From Fodinibius salinus (lineage in GTDB: Bacteria; Bacteroidota; Rhodothermia; Balneolales; Balneolaceae): a stretch of DNA of 64,000 nucleotides. A program made the position numbers and the translations under genes. Below the pieces are notes generated by a model, which searched no databases, had not been told where the DNA came from, and saw nothing but the letters and a program-made list of their open reading frames with translations. The DNA lies in NCBI RefSeq assembly GCF_008124865.1, contig NZ_VNHY01000002.1, forward strand, positions 372,001-436,000. Direction: 5' to 3'. Shown piece by piece: positions 16,679 through 25,668 of the stretch; position 1 is the first letter of the stretch, and each line of letters starts with the position of its first letter.

Positions 16679-17525
16679 AGTAGAAGCTACGGGCTTGCTC
16701 CTTTTCCTTCTGCTTGCAGTGCTTCCGCTGCTGCTGGGTATTATCTATGCGCTGCTGTATAGTCTGGGCATCACCGGACTGGTCAGCGACGGCTTTACCC
16801 TGAAATACTGGCAACAGGCATTCACCGATATTGAGCTCTGGTATTCCATGGGCTACACCTTCTATATTGCCCTTGCTACCATCACGCTGACTATCGCGGG
16901 CGCACTGTTGTTAACTATTTATCTTAAAGAACCCTTACAACAGGGCTTTGCCGGCTTTTCAATCTATGTGCCGCTGGCTTTTCCGGCAATTGTTGTTGCT
17001 TTCCTGATCTTCCAGCTGGCTTCTCAATCGGGATTTTTTGCCCGCATTATCTATCAACTGGGATGGATATCCAGTACAGCTCAGTTTCCCGAATTAGTCA
17101 ATGACACCTATGGTATTGGAATTATTGCCGCTCATACCTTTATGGCACTGCCTTTTTTTACGCTCTATTTTATAAATCTCTATGATCAGGAAAATATTAA
17201 TCAGCTTGCAAAAGTTGGGCAAACGCTGGGAGCATCGAGCGCCCAGCAACACCGGCGGATCGTCGTACCCATTCTGCTAAGGCGTGCCTTTCCAACTCTT
17301 ACCCTATACACCATTTTTGTCATGGGATCTTACGAGATTCCACTCATTGTTGGTCGCCAATCTCCGCAGATGATATCGGTACTTGTCATTCGCAAACTGC
17401 GTAAATTTAATCTCTCCGATATTCCGGAAGCTTATATTTCGGCACTGCTTTTTATAACGCTAATCATTATTGGGCTTACGCTTATTTTTAAGAACCGAAA
17501 CTTCAGCTATGACCTCGATCAGTAA
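16644..17525 (+). CDS. ABC transporter permease, YnjC-like (first half)
   Basis: 293 residues with about six membrane helices and a BPD_transp_1 EAA loop (GQTLGASSAQQHRRIVVPILLRRAF) that docks onto the ATPase. ATG 16644 overlaps the binding-protein stop by 35 bp. In E. coli YnjC both permease halves are fused in one protein; here they are two genes, this one and the next, overlapping by 17 bp. Together they would form the channel. Confidence 0.9.
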   Translation: MRIFEQKLFKNKVEATGLLLFLLLAVLPLLLGIIYALLYSLGITGLVSDGFTLKYWQQAFTDIELWYSMGYTFYIALATITLTIAGALLLTIYLKEPLQQGFAGFSIYVPLAFPAIVVAFLIFQLASQSGFFARIIYQLGWISSTAQFPELVNDTYGIGIIAAHTFMALPFFTLYFINLYDQENINQLAKVGQTLGASSAQQHRRIVVPILLRRAFPTLTLYTIFVMGSYEIPLIVGRQSPQMISVLVIRKLRKFNLSDIPEAYISALLFITLIIIGLTLIFKNRNFSYDLDQ

Positions 17526-18288
17526 ATCAAAATCAATGGCCGCTCGGATGATCGCTTTGGCCTTTGTATTTCCGGTGTTGTATCTGCTAGTACTTTCGCT
17601 AGCGGACAGCTGGATTTTTCCTCAGCTTCTTCCCGAAGCGCTCACTCTAAAACGATGGGGAACACTTGTGGGCGGAGCTAATAATCTTTGGGGAAGCCTC
17701 TTGTTATCACTGATAATAGCTTTTACCGTTGCTACAGTTTCTACTATTTGCGGATTTTTTACGAGTAAGCACCTTGCCTATCACCCTAACCGTAGCCTTT
17801 GGATGCGGCTTTCTTACTTCCCCTTTGTGCTGTCGCCGGTGATATACGCTGCTGTACTTTATTATTATTTCATTCGGCTTGGACTATCCGGCAGTATTAT
17901 GGGCGTGATTCTTGGGCAGCTGCTCATTGCTTATCCCTACAGTGTTATTCTTTTTAGCGGCTTTTGGAGCAAACGGATGCTCCATATCGAAAAGCTGGTA
18001 CAAACACTGGGCGGCCACCGATGGCAAACCTACCGGCGTGTGCTATTGCCGATGGCTCAGGGTCTGCTTCTGGTTTGTTTCTTTCAAACTTTTCTAATTT
18101 CCTGGTTTGAATACGGTCTCACCACCATCATCGGGGTAGGGAAAGTGCAAACGCTAACACTGAAAGTTTTTCAATATATTAATGAAGCCTCCTTTTACAA
18201 TGCGGCTTTAAGCAGCTCACTGCTTGTACTTCCGCCTATAATTCTTCTTTATTTCAACAAGCGCTATCTTTTTCAAAAACGATGGTAA
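17509..18288 (+). CDS. ABC transporter permease, YnjC-like (second half)
   Basis: About 259 residues with six membrane helices and an EAA loop (VQTLGGHRWQTYRRVLLPMAQG). I chose ATG 17509 over the TTG at 17470 because the extra 13 residues would only re-read the tail of the previous gene. It partners the preceding permease. Its stop overlaps the ATPase start as TAATG. Confidence 0.9.
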   Translation: MTSISKSKSMAARMIALAFVFPVLYLLVLSLADSWIFPQLLPEALTLKRWGTLVGGANNLWGSLLLSLIIAFTVATVSTICGFFTSKHLAYHPNRSLWMRLSYFPFVLSPVIYAAVLYYYFIRLGLSGSIMGVILGQLLIAYPYSVILFSGFWSKRMLHIEKLVQTLGGHRWQTYRRVLLPMAQGLLLVCFFQTFLISWFEYGLTTIIGVGKVQTLTLKVFQYINEASFYNAALSSSLLVLPPIILLYFNKRYLFQKRW

Positions 18289-19016
18289 TGCCCTTACAAG
18301 CTAATAATATATCAAAACAATTTGGTGGAGAAACAGTGCTCTCGGAACTGAGTCTTCAGCTTAAGGATCAAGAAACACTCAGTATCCTTGGGCGGTCCGG
18401 TTGTGGAAAAACAACCCTTCTTAAAATTTGCGCTGGCCTACAAGATTCAGACTCAGGATTGGTTACCATTGAAGGTACCAAGATCTGTTCGCTGTCTCCA
18501 CAGAATCGTCCGGTGGTCTATCTGTATCAAGAAGCCTTGCTGTTTCCTCATTTGAATGTATTTGAAAACATTGCTTTTGGTCTTCGTCTCAGAAACAAAG
18601 CTGAGGAGGATATCTCAACCCAAACTAATGATATGATTACCAAACTGGGGCTTGATGGCATGGCTCAAAAAATGCCGCATCAGCTATCTGGCGGACAAAA
18701 GCAGCGGGTTTCTTTTGGGCGGGCACTCATTACCAATCCCAAAGTACTATTGCTGGATGAACCATTTGGGAACCTTGATGCCGACACGCGCAGCCAAATG
18801 CAACGCTTTTTCAAAAAAATTGCCCAAGAATTTGAAATTACCGCCATTTTTGTGACACACAATATTAAGGAAGCCATACTGATGGGCGACCGTATCGCCA
18901 ATATGAATAACGGGAAGCTAACTATTTATCCATCACTGGAAGAATTTTTAGCCGCTGACCATAAGGCCGTACAAGAAGAAATTAAGTTTTGGAAATTAAT
19001 AAGCAATACTAACTAA
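18288..19016 (+). CDS. ynjD: ABC transporter ATPase, YnjD-like
   Basis: About 242 residues. All ATPase motifs are present: Walker A GRSGCGKTT, Q-loop LYQEALLFP, signature LSGGQKQR, Walker B VLLLDEP, D-loop and switch His in THNIKEA. The start is taken at the ATG of TAATG (18288); the ATG two codons earlier is also in frame. It energises the two permeases before it. A 15-bp gap leads to the phosphorylase gene, so it is in one transcript with the salvage enzymes. Confidence 0.92.
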   Translation: MPLQANNISKQFGGETVLSELSLQLKDQETLSILGRSGCGKTTLLKICAGLQDSDSGLVTIEGTKICSLSPQNRPVVYLYQEALLFPHLNVFENIAFGLRLRNKAEEDISTQTNDMITKLGLDGMAQKMPHQLSGGQKQRVSFGRALITNPKVLLLDEPFGNLDADTRSQMQRFFKKIAQEFEITAIFVTHNIKEAILMGDRIANMNNGKLTIYPSLEEFLAADHKAVQEEIKFWKLISNTN

Positions 19017-19031
19017 ACAGTTGTTTAATAT

Positions 19032-19820
19032 ATGGAATCCCTGGCTGTGATACTTGGAAGTGCATTTGGAGATGAAATCCCTAATTCTCTAGACATGCAG
19101 CCCATTAACATTGACACCCAATGGGGTACGCAAAAAATTTACGGTACTACCAATAAAGAAGGCCGCAAAATATATACTATTTTGCGGCACCAGCACCCGC
19201 ACCGACTACTGCCCAATCAAATTAACTACCGGGCACAGGCTGCGGCATTGCAATCTGTAAACTGTGGCGCGCTCCTTATAAACAGCTCTGTAGGAGTTCT
19301 AACCCCTGACTTACCCCTATACAAACCCCTTATACTAACCGATCAGTTAATGCCCGAAAATCGGCTTCCTGACGGATCTACCTGTACTATGTTTACAGAA
19401 CCTTCGGACAGCCAGGGACACCTTGTACTGAATGACGGACTGTTTAGCCGTGCCCTTTCGCAACAAATAGCCGGTAAGCATTCAGGCAGGATTCACAATC
19501 CCGATGTAGATATTGTCTTTGTGTATGCGGGTGGCCCCCGGAGCAAAACAGCAGCTGAAAACCAAATGTGGGCACAACTGGGCGGGGACGTCAACTCGAT
19601 GACCGTGGCCCCTGAAGTAGTCTTGGCTAACGAACTTGAAATACCAACGGCCGGACTGGTGGTGGGGCACAAATATTCGGTACCAGAGATTGACAACCCT
19701 GAAGAAGCCGATATCGCGGATACTCTGAATGAAGCGAAGTCAGCTACTAAAGATATTATTATTGATTTCTTACAACACGGTTCACCGGTTGAATTCCAAA
19801 ATCATATTTACCGCTTTTAA
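19032..19820 (+). CDS. MTA/purine-nucleoside phosphorylase family enzyme (PNP_UDP_1)
   Basis: 262 residues matching 5'-methylthioadenosine phosphorylase/PNP class I. Signatures are the N-terminal ILGSAFG phosphate loop, RHQHPHRLLPNQINYRA (counterpart of the RHG.H..P..VNY segment), LINSSVGVL and QLGGDVNSMTVAPEVVLANE. The family cleaves a nucleoside with phosphate to a base and a sugar 1-phosphate. The usual MTAP substrate-site residues are altered (RHQHPHR instead of RHGRxH), so the substrate may not be MTA itself. It ends in TAATG overlap with the kinase gene, implying the two enzymes act together on what the ABC system imports. Confidence 0.85.
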   Translation: MESLAVILGSAFGDEIPNSLDMQPINIDTQWGTQKIYGTTNKEGRKIYTILRHQHPHRLLPNQINYRAQAAALQSVNCGALLINSSVGVLTPDLPLYKPLILTDQLMPENRLPDGSTCTMFTEPSDSQGHLVLNDGLFSRALSQQIAGKHSGRIHNPDVDIVFVYAGGPRSKTAAENQMWAQLGGDVNSMTVAPEVVLANELEIPTAGLVVGHKYSVPEIDNPEEADIADTLNEAKSATKDIIIDFLQHGSPVEFQNHIYRF

Positions 19821-20872
19821 TGCTGAGTAAGCAACAGATTTTAAAAATTGTTTCTGAAAAACTGCCCGATTTTGAGCCTGAGTCATCGTTGCAGTCTCTT
19901 GAAGGTGGGAATCTTAATCACGTTTGGAGACTAAAAGGATCATCCCGCAATTTAATTTTGAAGATGGCTCCTCCTTATATTGCAGCCAATCCCGAGGTCC
20001 CGCTGGATCCAAAGCGCATACAATTTGAATCCAAAGCGCTTCAGCTTTTTGGGAATAGGGAATTGCTGAATCCTCTTGCCTCCAGAGAAATACGCCCGCC
20101 GAAACATGTTTTTTATGATAATAAGCAACACCTGTTAGCTACTGAAGATCTGGGGCACCTACCAGATATTAGTAGATTGTCGAATACAGAAATCTCTCCC
20201 CAACAAGCCGGCAGAAGGCTCGGTAGTTTTATTGGCAATATACATAGGCTGAGCTACAATGATCTTGATCTTAAAAAGCAGTTTACCAATACCAGTATCC
20301 AAAAAACCCGGCGCGAAGTGCAGTATAATGCTGCAGCTGAGTATGCCCAAAGGGGAGGGGGTACGGAATTAAAAGCTATTCAGTCAGAAACACAGAAGCT
20401 GGGGAAAGATTTGCTTGAATCCGGCTGCTGTTTAATTATGGGCGACCTGTGGCCCTCTTCCATATTAATAGATAATGACAAGCTTCGCATTATTGACTGG
20501 GAGTTCAGCCACTTTGGGCGTCCACTACAGGATGTAGGTCATTTTGCCGCTCATTGCTGGATGCTGGCACATACATCATCAGAAGCCAATAGAAAAAAAA
20601 TGTTCAGAGAGCTGTGGCAATATTTTTGGGAAAGTTACCAGGAGGGCACAGAAAGTAACTTTAGCCATCTTTATGACAACCAAGAATACCGGGATACAAC
20701 TACCCACATTGGGGCGGAAATTTTAATTCGGGCAGCAGGTTCCTTTAAGAACGGCTACGTGTATGACGGGTATGATAAGGGACACCCAATGGTGAAAGAA
20801 GCCGTCGAACAAGCCGCATCGCTGATTAGGGCAGATAATCTATCGGATTTATGGCAAGCAGACTTCAAATAG
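19820..20872 (+). CDS. APH-fold kinase, S-methyl-5-thioribose kinase (MtnK)-like
   Basis: 350 residues. Kinase features are EGGNLNHVWRL (glycine loop region), LILKMAPPYI (Lys), MGDLWPSSIL (catalytic loop; MtnK has HGDLWxxNI) and IIDWEF (Mg-binding Asp). The order and the KMAPPYI segment are typical of methylthioribose kinases; more distant relatives include thiamine and choline kinases. The catalytic-loop H is Met and the Asn is Ser (SSIL), so activity needs checking. It is last in the operon, overlapping the phosphorylase stop. Known MtnK uses MTR made by a nucleosidase, not a phosphorylase product, which makes the pairing odd. Confidence 0.75.
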   Translation: MLSKQQILKIVSEKLPDFEPESSLQSLEGGNLNHVWRLKGSSRNLILKMAPPYIAANPEVPLDPKRIQFESKALQLFGNRELLNPLASREIRPPKHVFYDNKQHLLATEDLGHLPDISRLSNTEISPQQAGRRLGSFIGNIHRLSYNDLDLKKQFTNTSIQKTRREVQYNAAAEYAQRGGGTELKAIQSETQKLGKDLLESGCCLIMGDLWPSSILIDNDKLRIIDWEFSHFGRPLQDVGHFAAHCWMLAHTSSEANRKKMFRELWQYFWESYQEGTESNFSHLYDNQEYRDTTTHIGAEILIRAAGSFKNGYVYDGYDKGHPMVKEAVEQAASLIRADNLSDLWQADFK

Positions 20873-20953
20873 ATATTAAAATTTCTCTTTTGGACGGGCA
20901 ATAACTAGCCAAACTTTGAATGCTTGATACAAAAGCACAGCACTAAAAATTAA

Positions 20954-21658
20954 TCAGTTAGTTAGCATCTTTCCACATCCCTTATGTTCCTCTTTGTTGG
21001 CTTTCATATGTACGGTTACAGGGAATTGAGCGCCATTCATCGTATCGGTGCATGGTGAGTCCCAGACCTCTATCTTAAGGGTATCATCTTCAGTTGATAC
21101 ACGATAAACGGTTTTGCCGGAGGTCTGTACTGCAGGCTCAGGGGCGGGGGTATAAACCGTATCCTGTCCATAATTCCCTACATATTTAATTTGCTTGCCC
21201 TTAGTAATCTCAAGAACCCAGCCGGGCTCTTGACCCATGGCCCGAAAATCAACTCCGCGAAGTTTTGCTACTGCCCATGACTTTTGCTTGGGCTGCAAGC
21301 TACAGCTCATCAACGAGCCCTTGGGCAGCTGTAACAGTGCTTCGTCTCCTTTGGTCCAGTATAAGTGGTTGTCCGCCTTATATTTTTCTCCGGATGCAGA
21401 TTTTTGGCGGGACATTTTCAGGGTAGTGTCGGGCAATAATACCCAAGTACTGTCAGTGCTCGCATAGGACACCGTCCTCAATGAATCGCCACACTGATAA
21501 ACCAACACACGGTCGGTAGCTACAGTATCAAGTTGTGGGCTGATGGCTGTTTTCTTGGATGGCGATTTTACTGTGGTTGCCTTTTCGGAATTATTTGAGT
21601 TACAACCTATTATCAGAAACAAAAAACAACCGGTAAGTAATAGTTTTGGGTAAAACAT
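20954..21658 (-). CDS. Lipoprotein with MliC-like and COG3650-like domains
   Basis: About 234 residues from ATG 21656-21658; a longer frame begins at 21730 but would put 24 residues before the signal peptide. Lipobox FLIIGCN. The middle (about 50-115, VYQCGDSLRTVSY.. to GDEALLQLPKG) resembles MliC, a lipid-anchored inhibitor of C-type lysozyme, and includes a YQC start. The C-terminal ~100 residues (DFRAMGQEPGWVLEI to DTMNGAQFPVTVHMK) match the COG3650 small-lipoprotein domain. Probable periplasmic or outer-membrane location and a role in envelope defence. Confidence 0.7.
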   Translation of the reverse strand: MFYPKLLLTGCFLFLIIGCNSNNSEKATTVKSPSKKTAISPQLDTVATDRVLVYQCGDSLRTVSYASTDSTWVLLPDTTLKMSRQKSASGEKYKADNHLYWTKGDEALLQLPKGSLMSCSLQPKQKSWAVAKLRGVDFRAMGQEPGWVLEITKGKQIKYVGNYGQDTVYTPAPEPAVQTSGKTVYRVSTEDDTLKIEVWDSPCTDTMNGAQFPVTVHMKANKEEHKGCGKMLTN

Positions 21659-21679
21659 AAAAGACAAGCAATATTTATA

Positions 21680-21712
21680 AGCTTTGGGAAATGTTAAAAA
21701 TTTCCCAAAGCT
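21680..21712 (-). terminator. Hairpin after the DoxX gene
   Basis: AGCTTTGGGAAAT (21680-21692) pairs with ATTTCCCAAAGCT (21700-21712) around a 7-base loop. It lies between the DoxX gene and the lipoprotein gene, both on the minus strand. The T tract is short, so termination may be partial. Confidence 0.6.
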
Positions 21713-21765
21713 ATAACAGTAGAAAAACATTCAATAAGGAAGGATCTGTCACTTCCAACAACTAA

Positions 21766-22194
21766 TCAAGCACTCCCTTCTTGAATAGTTTTGTCAATAG
21801 AATGGTCGCCGGGTCCAAGCAAAAAGATAATTAAGAACACCAGCATATACATTAGCGCCATTTCCATTCCTCCAAAACCATCACCAGCGGGTAGGTGATA
21901 AAAGAAAGCAGCAACAGCCATATTAATAACTAGAATGAGGGAAGCCAGGCGCGTCCAGAACCCTACAAGAACCAACAATGCACAGATACCTTCGGCCAGA
22001 GCAGCTAAAACAAGAGAAACTTCTGGACCTAAACCAATGGGATCCCCAAACTGAAAGTTGCCGTTTATCACATTCATTACTTTGCCAAAGCCATGATTGT
22101 AGATCATCAAAAAAGCAAAAAGCCGTAGCAACATAACGGAGGTATTGACATCGACAAACTCGCTAAGGGTAGAAGATTTTAGTCGTTGTAACAT
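21766..22194 (-). CDS. DoxX family membrane protein
   Basis: 142 residues, four membrane helices, with the DoxX pattern LLRLFAFLMIYNHGFGKV in helix 1, AEGICALLVLVGFWTRLASL in helices 2-3 and a final helix MYMLVFLIIFLLGPG followed by SID. DoxX proteins are quinone-linked or redox-stress membrane proteins. It stands about 110 bp upstream of the MliC-like lipoprotein gene and may be cotranscribed with it. Confidence 0.88.
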   Translation of the reverse strand: MLQRLKSSTLSEFVDVNTSVMLLRLFAFLMIYNHGFGKVMNVINGNFQFGDPIGLGPEVSLVLAALAEGICALLVLVGFWTRLASLILVINMAVAAFFYHLPAGDGFGGMEMALMYMLVFLIIFLLGPGDHSIDKTIQEGSA

Positions 22195-22315
22195 ATTATT
22201 ATCCTTGTTTAGATTAATAGGTTTACCATATTAAAAGGGTTCAGAATGAATAATGCTAATTTTTATTTTATGATCTTTAATTTAGTCATCCTTACATAAA
22301 CCAGTCCCCCTATAA

Positions 22316-23089
22316 ATGTACGAAAATGTAGATCCCCAAAACTGCAACCCACCCGGAACTTTTCTAACAAAGCTTCCTCATCCGGCAAACAGTAACCGGT
22401 CAGTAGAAAAAGCCGTAATTATGGAACACCGCTTCGCCTTTTTCTTTTGGATGAAGTGGCGAAATCAGCTTCAGGATATCCAATCGGATCAGCAAGCACC
22501 AACCTTGGTTACCATTGACTGGCACCGCGACTTTGCCCCACCTACTGATAAACAAAAAAAATCTCTGCTTCAGCTTGATCAATCGAACCTATCAGATGTC
22601 TCGAACTACGTATGGGCACGGTTTGCCCAAACCAATGACGCACACATTCGCTGTGCCACATGGCTGAACCTTGTGGGAGATGTGATTTTACTCAAAAATA
22701 CAGCGGAAGAAATGCATCAAACCATTATGGATCACGAGGGCAGGGAGCACACTTTTTATGAATTTGGAGATTTTGAGCGCTTTCAGAATTTTATCCTCGA
22801 TCGTGAGGATCAGCACATTTTTTTTGATATTGATTTGGATTACTTTATTCACGGGAAGGGCAAACGACACTACTCAGAGGATTTTAGTCGCTATACTGAT
22901 GAGGAAATTAAGACTGTAATAGATCCCCAGCAACCGGTGTTTCAACATATCCTACCCAAATGTGAAGGCATAACCCTTGCACAAGAACCGGGCTATTGTG
23001 GAGGGATGCTCAATTCTGCTCATATTATGACAGTCATATATGAACAATTGTTTGCAGCAAATGGGGACTGGCCACAGCTGCAGAACTAA
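22316..23089 (+). CDS. UPF0489 family protein
   Basis: 257 residues. Motifs VTIDWHRDF and FFDIDLDYF are the conserved Asp/His pairs of UPF0489 (C5orf22-like), predicted to have an arginase/deacetylase-like fold that binds divalent metal. Near the C terminus EPGYCGGML matches a further conserved block. No signal peptide, so it is cytoplasmic. No enzyme activity is known for the family in bacteria. It is a single-gene transcript facing the outer-membrane receptor, with a terminator between them. Confidence 0.75.
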   Translation: MYENVDPQNCNPPGTFLTKLPHPANSNRSVEKAVIMEHRFAFFFWMKWRNQLQDIQSDQQAPTLVTIDWHRDFAPPTDKQKKSLLQLDQSNLSDVSNYVWARFAQTNDAHIRCATWLNLVGDVILLKNTAEEMHQTIMDHEGREHTFYEFGDFERFQNFILDREDQHIFFDIDLDYFIHGKGKRHYSEDFSRYTDEEIKTVIDPQQPVFQHILPKCEGITLAQEPGYCGGMLNSAHIMTVIYEQLFAANGDWPQLQN

Positions 23090-23094
23090 TTATC

Positions 23095-23131
23095 AATAAA
23101 AAAGCTGCAAGCCCTATTCGGAGCTTGCAGC
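23095..23131 (-). terminator. Rho-independent terminator of the outer-membrane barrel gene
   Basis: GCTGCAAGC (23104-23112) and GCTTGCAGC (23123-23131) form the stem; on the minus strand it is followed by TTTTTTATTG. It lies between convergent genes and fits the minus-strand gene ending at 23212. Confidence 0.8.
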
Positions 23132-23211
23132 CAAAGGTCATAGCTTATGCTTAGAAAGCTACTCTGTATACATTACGAACGAAATCGCAAAATGTTTCCC
23201 AACAATTCAGA

Positions 23212-25668
23212 TTAATAACCTCCCCCTTGCTCCGGACCTTCCTGGGGGCCGCGCCGGTCGTTATCGCGACGCTTATTTTGGCGATCACCGAAAAAGTATT
23301 GGAAGCTCAACGAAAATGAACGCGACGACCAACTAAATTGCCGAGTGGAATAAAAGTCTGTCTGTTCATTTCCGTTTGTTGTAACAGTATTATTGAAGTT
23401 TTGTGAATTTAGCAGATCCCGAACATTTAGCGAAAGCTTCGCTTTTCCGTCAAGCATATCATAGGCAACGCCAACATCCATCATCGTCATACCTTCGCGG
23501 CTACCTTGCGGGGTATTACTGGGTCCACGATACCGCATTGACGCTTGGTAATTAAACCCTTCGACTATTTCCCACTGCAGGCGCATACGTCCCTGTACAT
23601 TGCGCGACTCGCTGTTAAATGCTTGGCTTTGATATGTACCATCCATATTAGATTTAAAAAGATTAGCATTGGCATTTACCGAAAGCCCATCAATAATTTC
23701 TTGGTCAGCCGAAAACTCAACCCCCCACGCTTTTTCTGTCGCAAAGTTGATAGGAAAGCGATATAGGTCTCCATTCCGCTGTTCAGTTATACGTTCTATA
23801 ACATCCGTGCGGTGCCGATAATAAAAGCTGGTCAACAGCGAGCCGGTCTCCCAATAATGGAGATAGCCTACCTCATAAGAATTGCTAAACTCTGGCGTTA
23901 GATTTGGATTGCCAATATACTGGCTTCGCGGATCATCAAAATCCACAAAAGGGATAAGCGAGCGTGACCATGGGCGACGCAGACGGCGACTGTAGCTCAT
24001 TTGCACCGACTGCTGATCGTTAAATGAATAATTTAAAGAGGCACTGGGAAATAGATTAAGATAGTGCTGCTCATTAACCTGACCGGTACCCTTTATCTCG
24101 GTACGGATATTTGTGTTTTCAGCGCGTAGGCCAATTTGGCCGGAAAAGGATCCGAATTCACCACCCAAGATGACAAAAGCAGCATTGACGTTTTCGTTAT
24201 ATAAAAAGTTTTGTGTAAAAGTCGGCTCGGTTACCCAGTTGCCATTCTTAAATGTTTCGGCGCTATAGCCGGTATCCATCCACTCAGTGTCACTACGGAG
24301 TCCGGCTTCCAGCTTACCCTTTTCGCCGAGCGGCTGTTTGTATTCAGCATTAATCCGCAGATCCATTTCTTCCTCCGTATCTTCGCTGCGTTGACGAAGC
24401 GGAGCGGCCGATCCCTGCTGGACCACCTCTTCTATATTTGTCTCTGCATTTTCTCGGCTGATATCAAAACTGGCATCTGCCACCAACTTGTGCTCATCAC
24501 CGTTAAACTTATTTTCATAATTGAGATTAAAGTCGAAGTTTCGTTCTCGGGCTTCTTCAATATTATCACGGCTTACTTGTTCAATGACAGGACCTGTTGT
24601 TGCACCGGTTGAATACTGATAATCAGTGTAGCGGATATCTTCGTCATTGGTCTCTTTCTCCATACTGATATAGCTACTGGCAGTAAGTACTTCATTCTCT
24701 GACAGATAAAAATCAGCACCGAACCGTAGATCTCCGTCTACTTCAGATTCTGTTGCCTCCGTACGTTCTCGATACATATAAGTTGTGTCAGGACTAGAAG
24801 CATTGGGACCTGCATAGCGCTGAAATGAACTGCCGGATTCCGGCTCCGAACGGTAATCAGCACCGGCATCAATAAACCAGTTAATATCATTCTTACGATA
24901 ATTAAGGTTCACAGACCCTCCGTATTCTTCGGGATATCCGCCCTCCACGCTGGCGCTACCATTAAGGCCTCCCTCACGTTCTTTTTTGAGGATAATATTT
25001 ATAATTCCTGCCGAACCTTCGGCCGCATATTTCGAAGAAGGATTGGTAATAATTTCCACTTTTTTAATCATGCTGGCCGGCAGACTGCGCAGGGCATCTA
25101 CATCACCGCTGACCATACTTGATGGTTTACCATTAATAAGTACCCGCACCGACTGATTACCGCGCAGGCTAATATTGCCATCAATATCCGTACTAACAGA
25201 GGGGACATTATCCAACACATTTACGGCAGAGCCGCCCAGGCTAGTGATATCCTGCCCCACATTAAAAACGCGCCGGTCGAAGCTCATTTCCATCTGCGAC
25301 TGTTCGCCCCGAACTACAACTTCATCCATACTTTCGGCGGTGGGCGTTAATACAATATCACCAAAATCTTTTGTTTCGCCCGCGCCAACCTCGAATGATT
25401 CGGTATGAGGCTTAAATGACAAAAAGGTTATCTTTAATACGTAACTGCCGCTCTCCACATCGATAGAAAAAGTACCCGTTGTATCGCTTGATGCACCTGT
25501 TAGCACCTGGGACTGGCTGGAATCATAAACCGCAACTGAAGCATAGGGCACAGGTTGTTCTTTTTCATCTAAAATGGTTCCGGTGAGCGTTGCATTATTT
25601 GACTGGGATAGTGCAATCGAACAAAATGTAAGTAATATAAATAACGAGAGGGCTAGCTTTTTCATCAA
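23212..25668 (-). CDS. TonB-dependent receptor-like outer-membrane beta-barrel protein
   Basis: 818 residues. Signal peptide ending ALSQ, CarboxypepD_reg domain (ATLTGTILDEKEQPVPYASVAVYD) at ~25-110, a plug with VNVLDNVPSVSTDIDGNISLRG and IEIITNPSSKYAAEGSAGIINI, and then a barrel of the PF14905 type. The C terminus continues past the last strand (SLSFQYFFG) into a charged Arg/Asp/Gly tail of ~25 residues, which is common in this family. Ligand unknown. The OmpR-type two-component system just upstream on the same strand (25872-27820) may regulate it. Confidence 0.9.
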   Translation of the reverse strand: MMKKLALSLFILLTFCSIALSQSNNATLTGTILDEKEQPVPYASVAVYDSSQSQVLTGASSDTTGTFSIDVESGSYVLKITFLSFKPHTESFEVGAGETKDFGDIVLTPTAESMDEVVVRGEQSQMEMSFDRRVFNVGQDITSLGGSAVNVLDNVPSVSTDIDGNISLRGNQSVRVLINGKPSSMVSGDVDALRSLPASMIKKVEIITNPSSKYAAEGSAGIINIILKKEREGGLNGSASVEGGYPEEYGGSVNLNYRKNDINWFIDAGADYRSEPESGSSFQRYAGPNASSPDTTYMYRERTEATESEVDGDLRFGADFYLSENEVLTASSYISMEKETNDEDIRYTDYQYSTGATTGPVIEQVSRDNIEEARERNFDFNLNYENKFNGDEHKLVADASFDISRENAETNIEEVVQQGSAAPLRQRSEDTEEEMDLRINAEYKQPLGEKGKLEAGLRSDTEWMDTGYSAETFKNGNWVTEPTFTQNFLYNENVNAAFVILGGEFGSFSGQIGLRAENTNIRTEIKGTGQVNEQHYLNLFPSASLNYSFNDQQSVQMSYSRRLRRPWSRSLIPFVDFDDPRSQYIGNPNLTPEFSNSYEVGYLHYWETGSLLTSFYYRHRTDVIERITEQRNGDLYRFPINFATEKAWGVEFSADQEIIDGLSVNANANLFKSNMDGTYQSQAFNSESRNVQGRMRLQWEIVEGFNYQASMRYRGPSNTPQGSREGMTMMDVGVAYDMLDGKAKLSLNVRDLLNSQNFNNTVTTNGNEQTDFYSTRQFSWSSRSFSLSFQYFFGDRQNKRRDNDRRGPQEGPEQGGGY

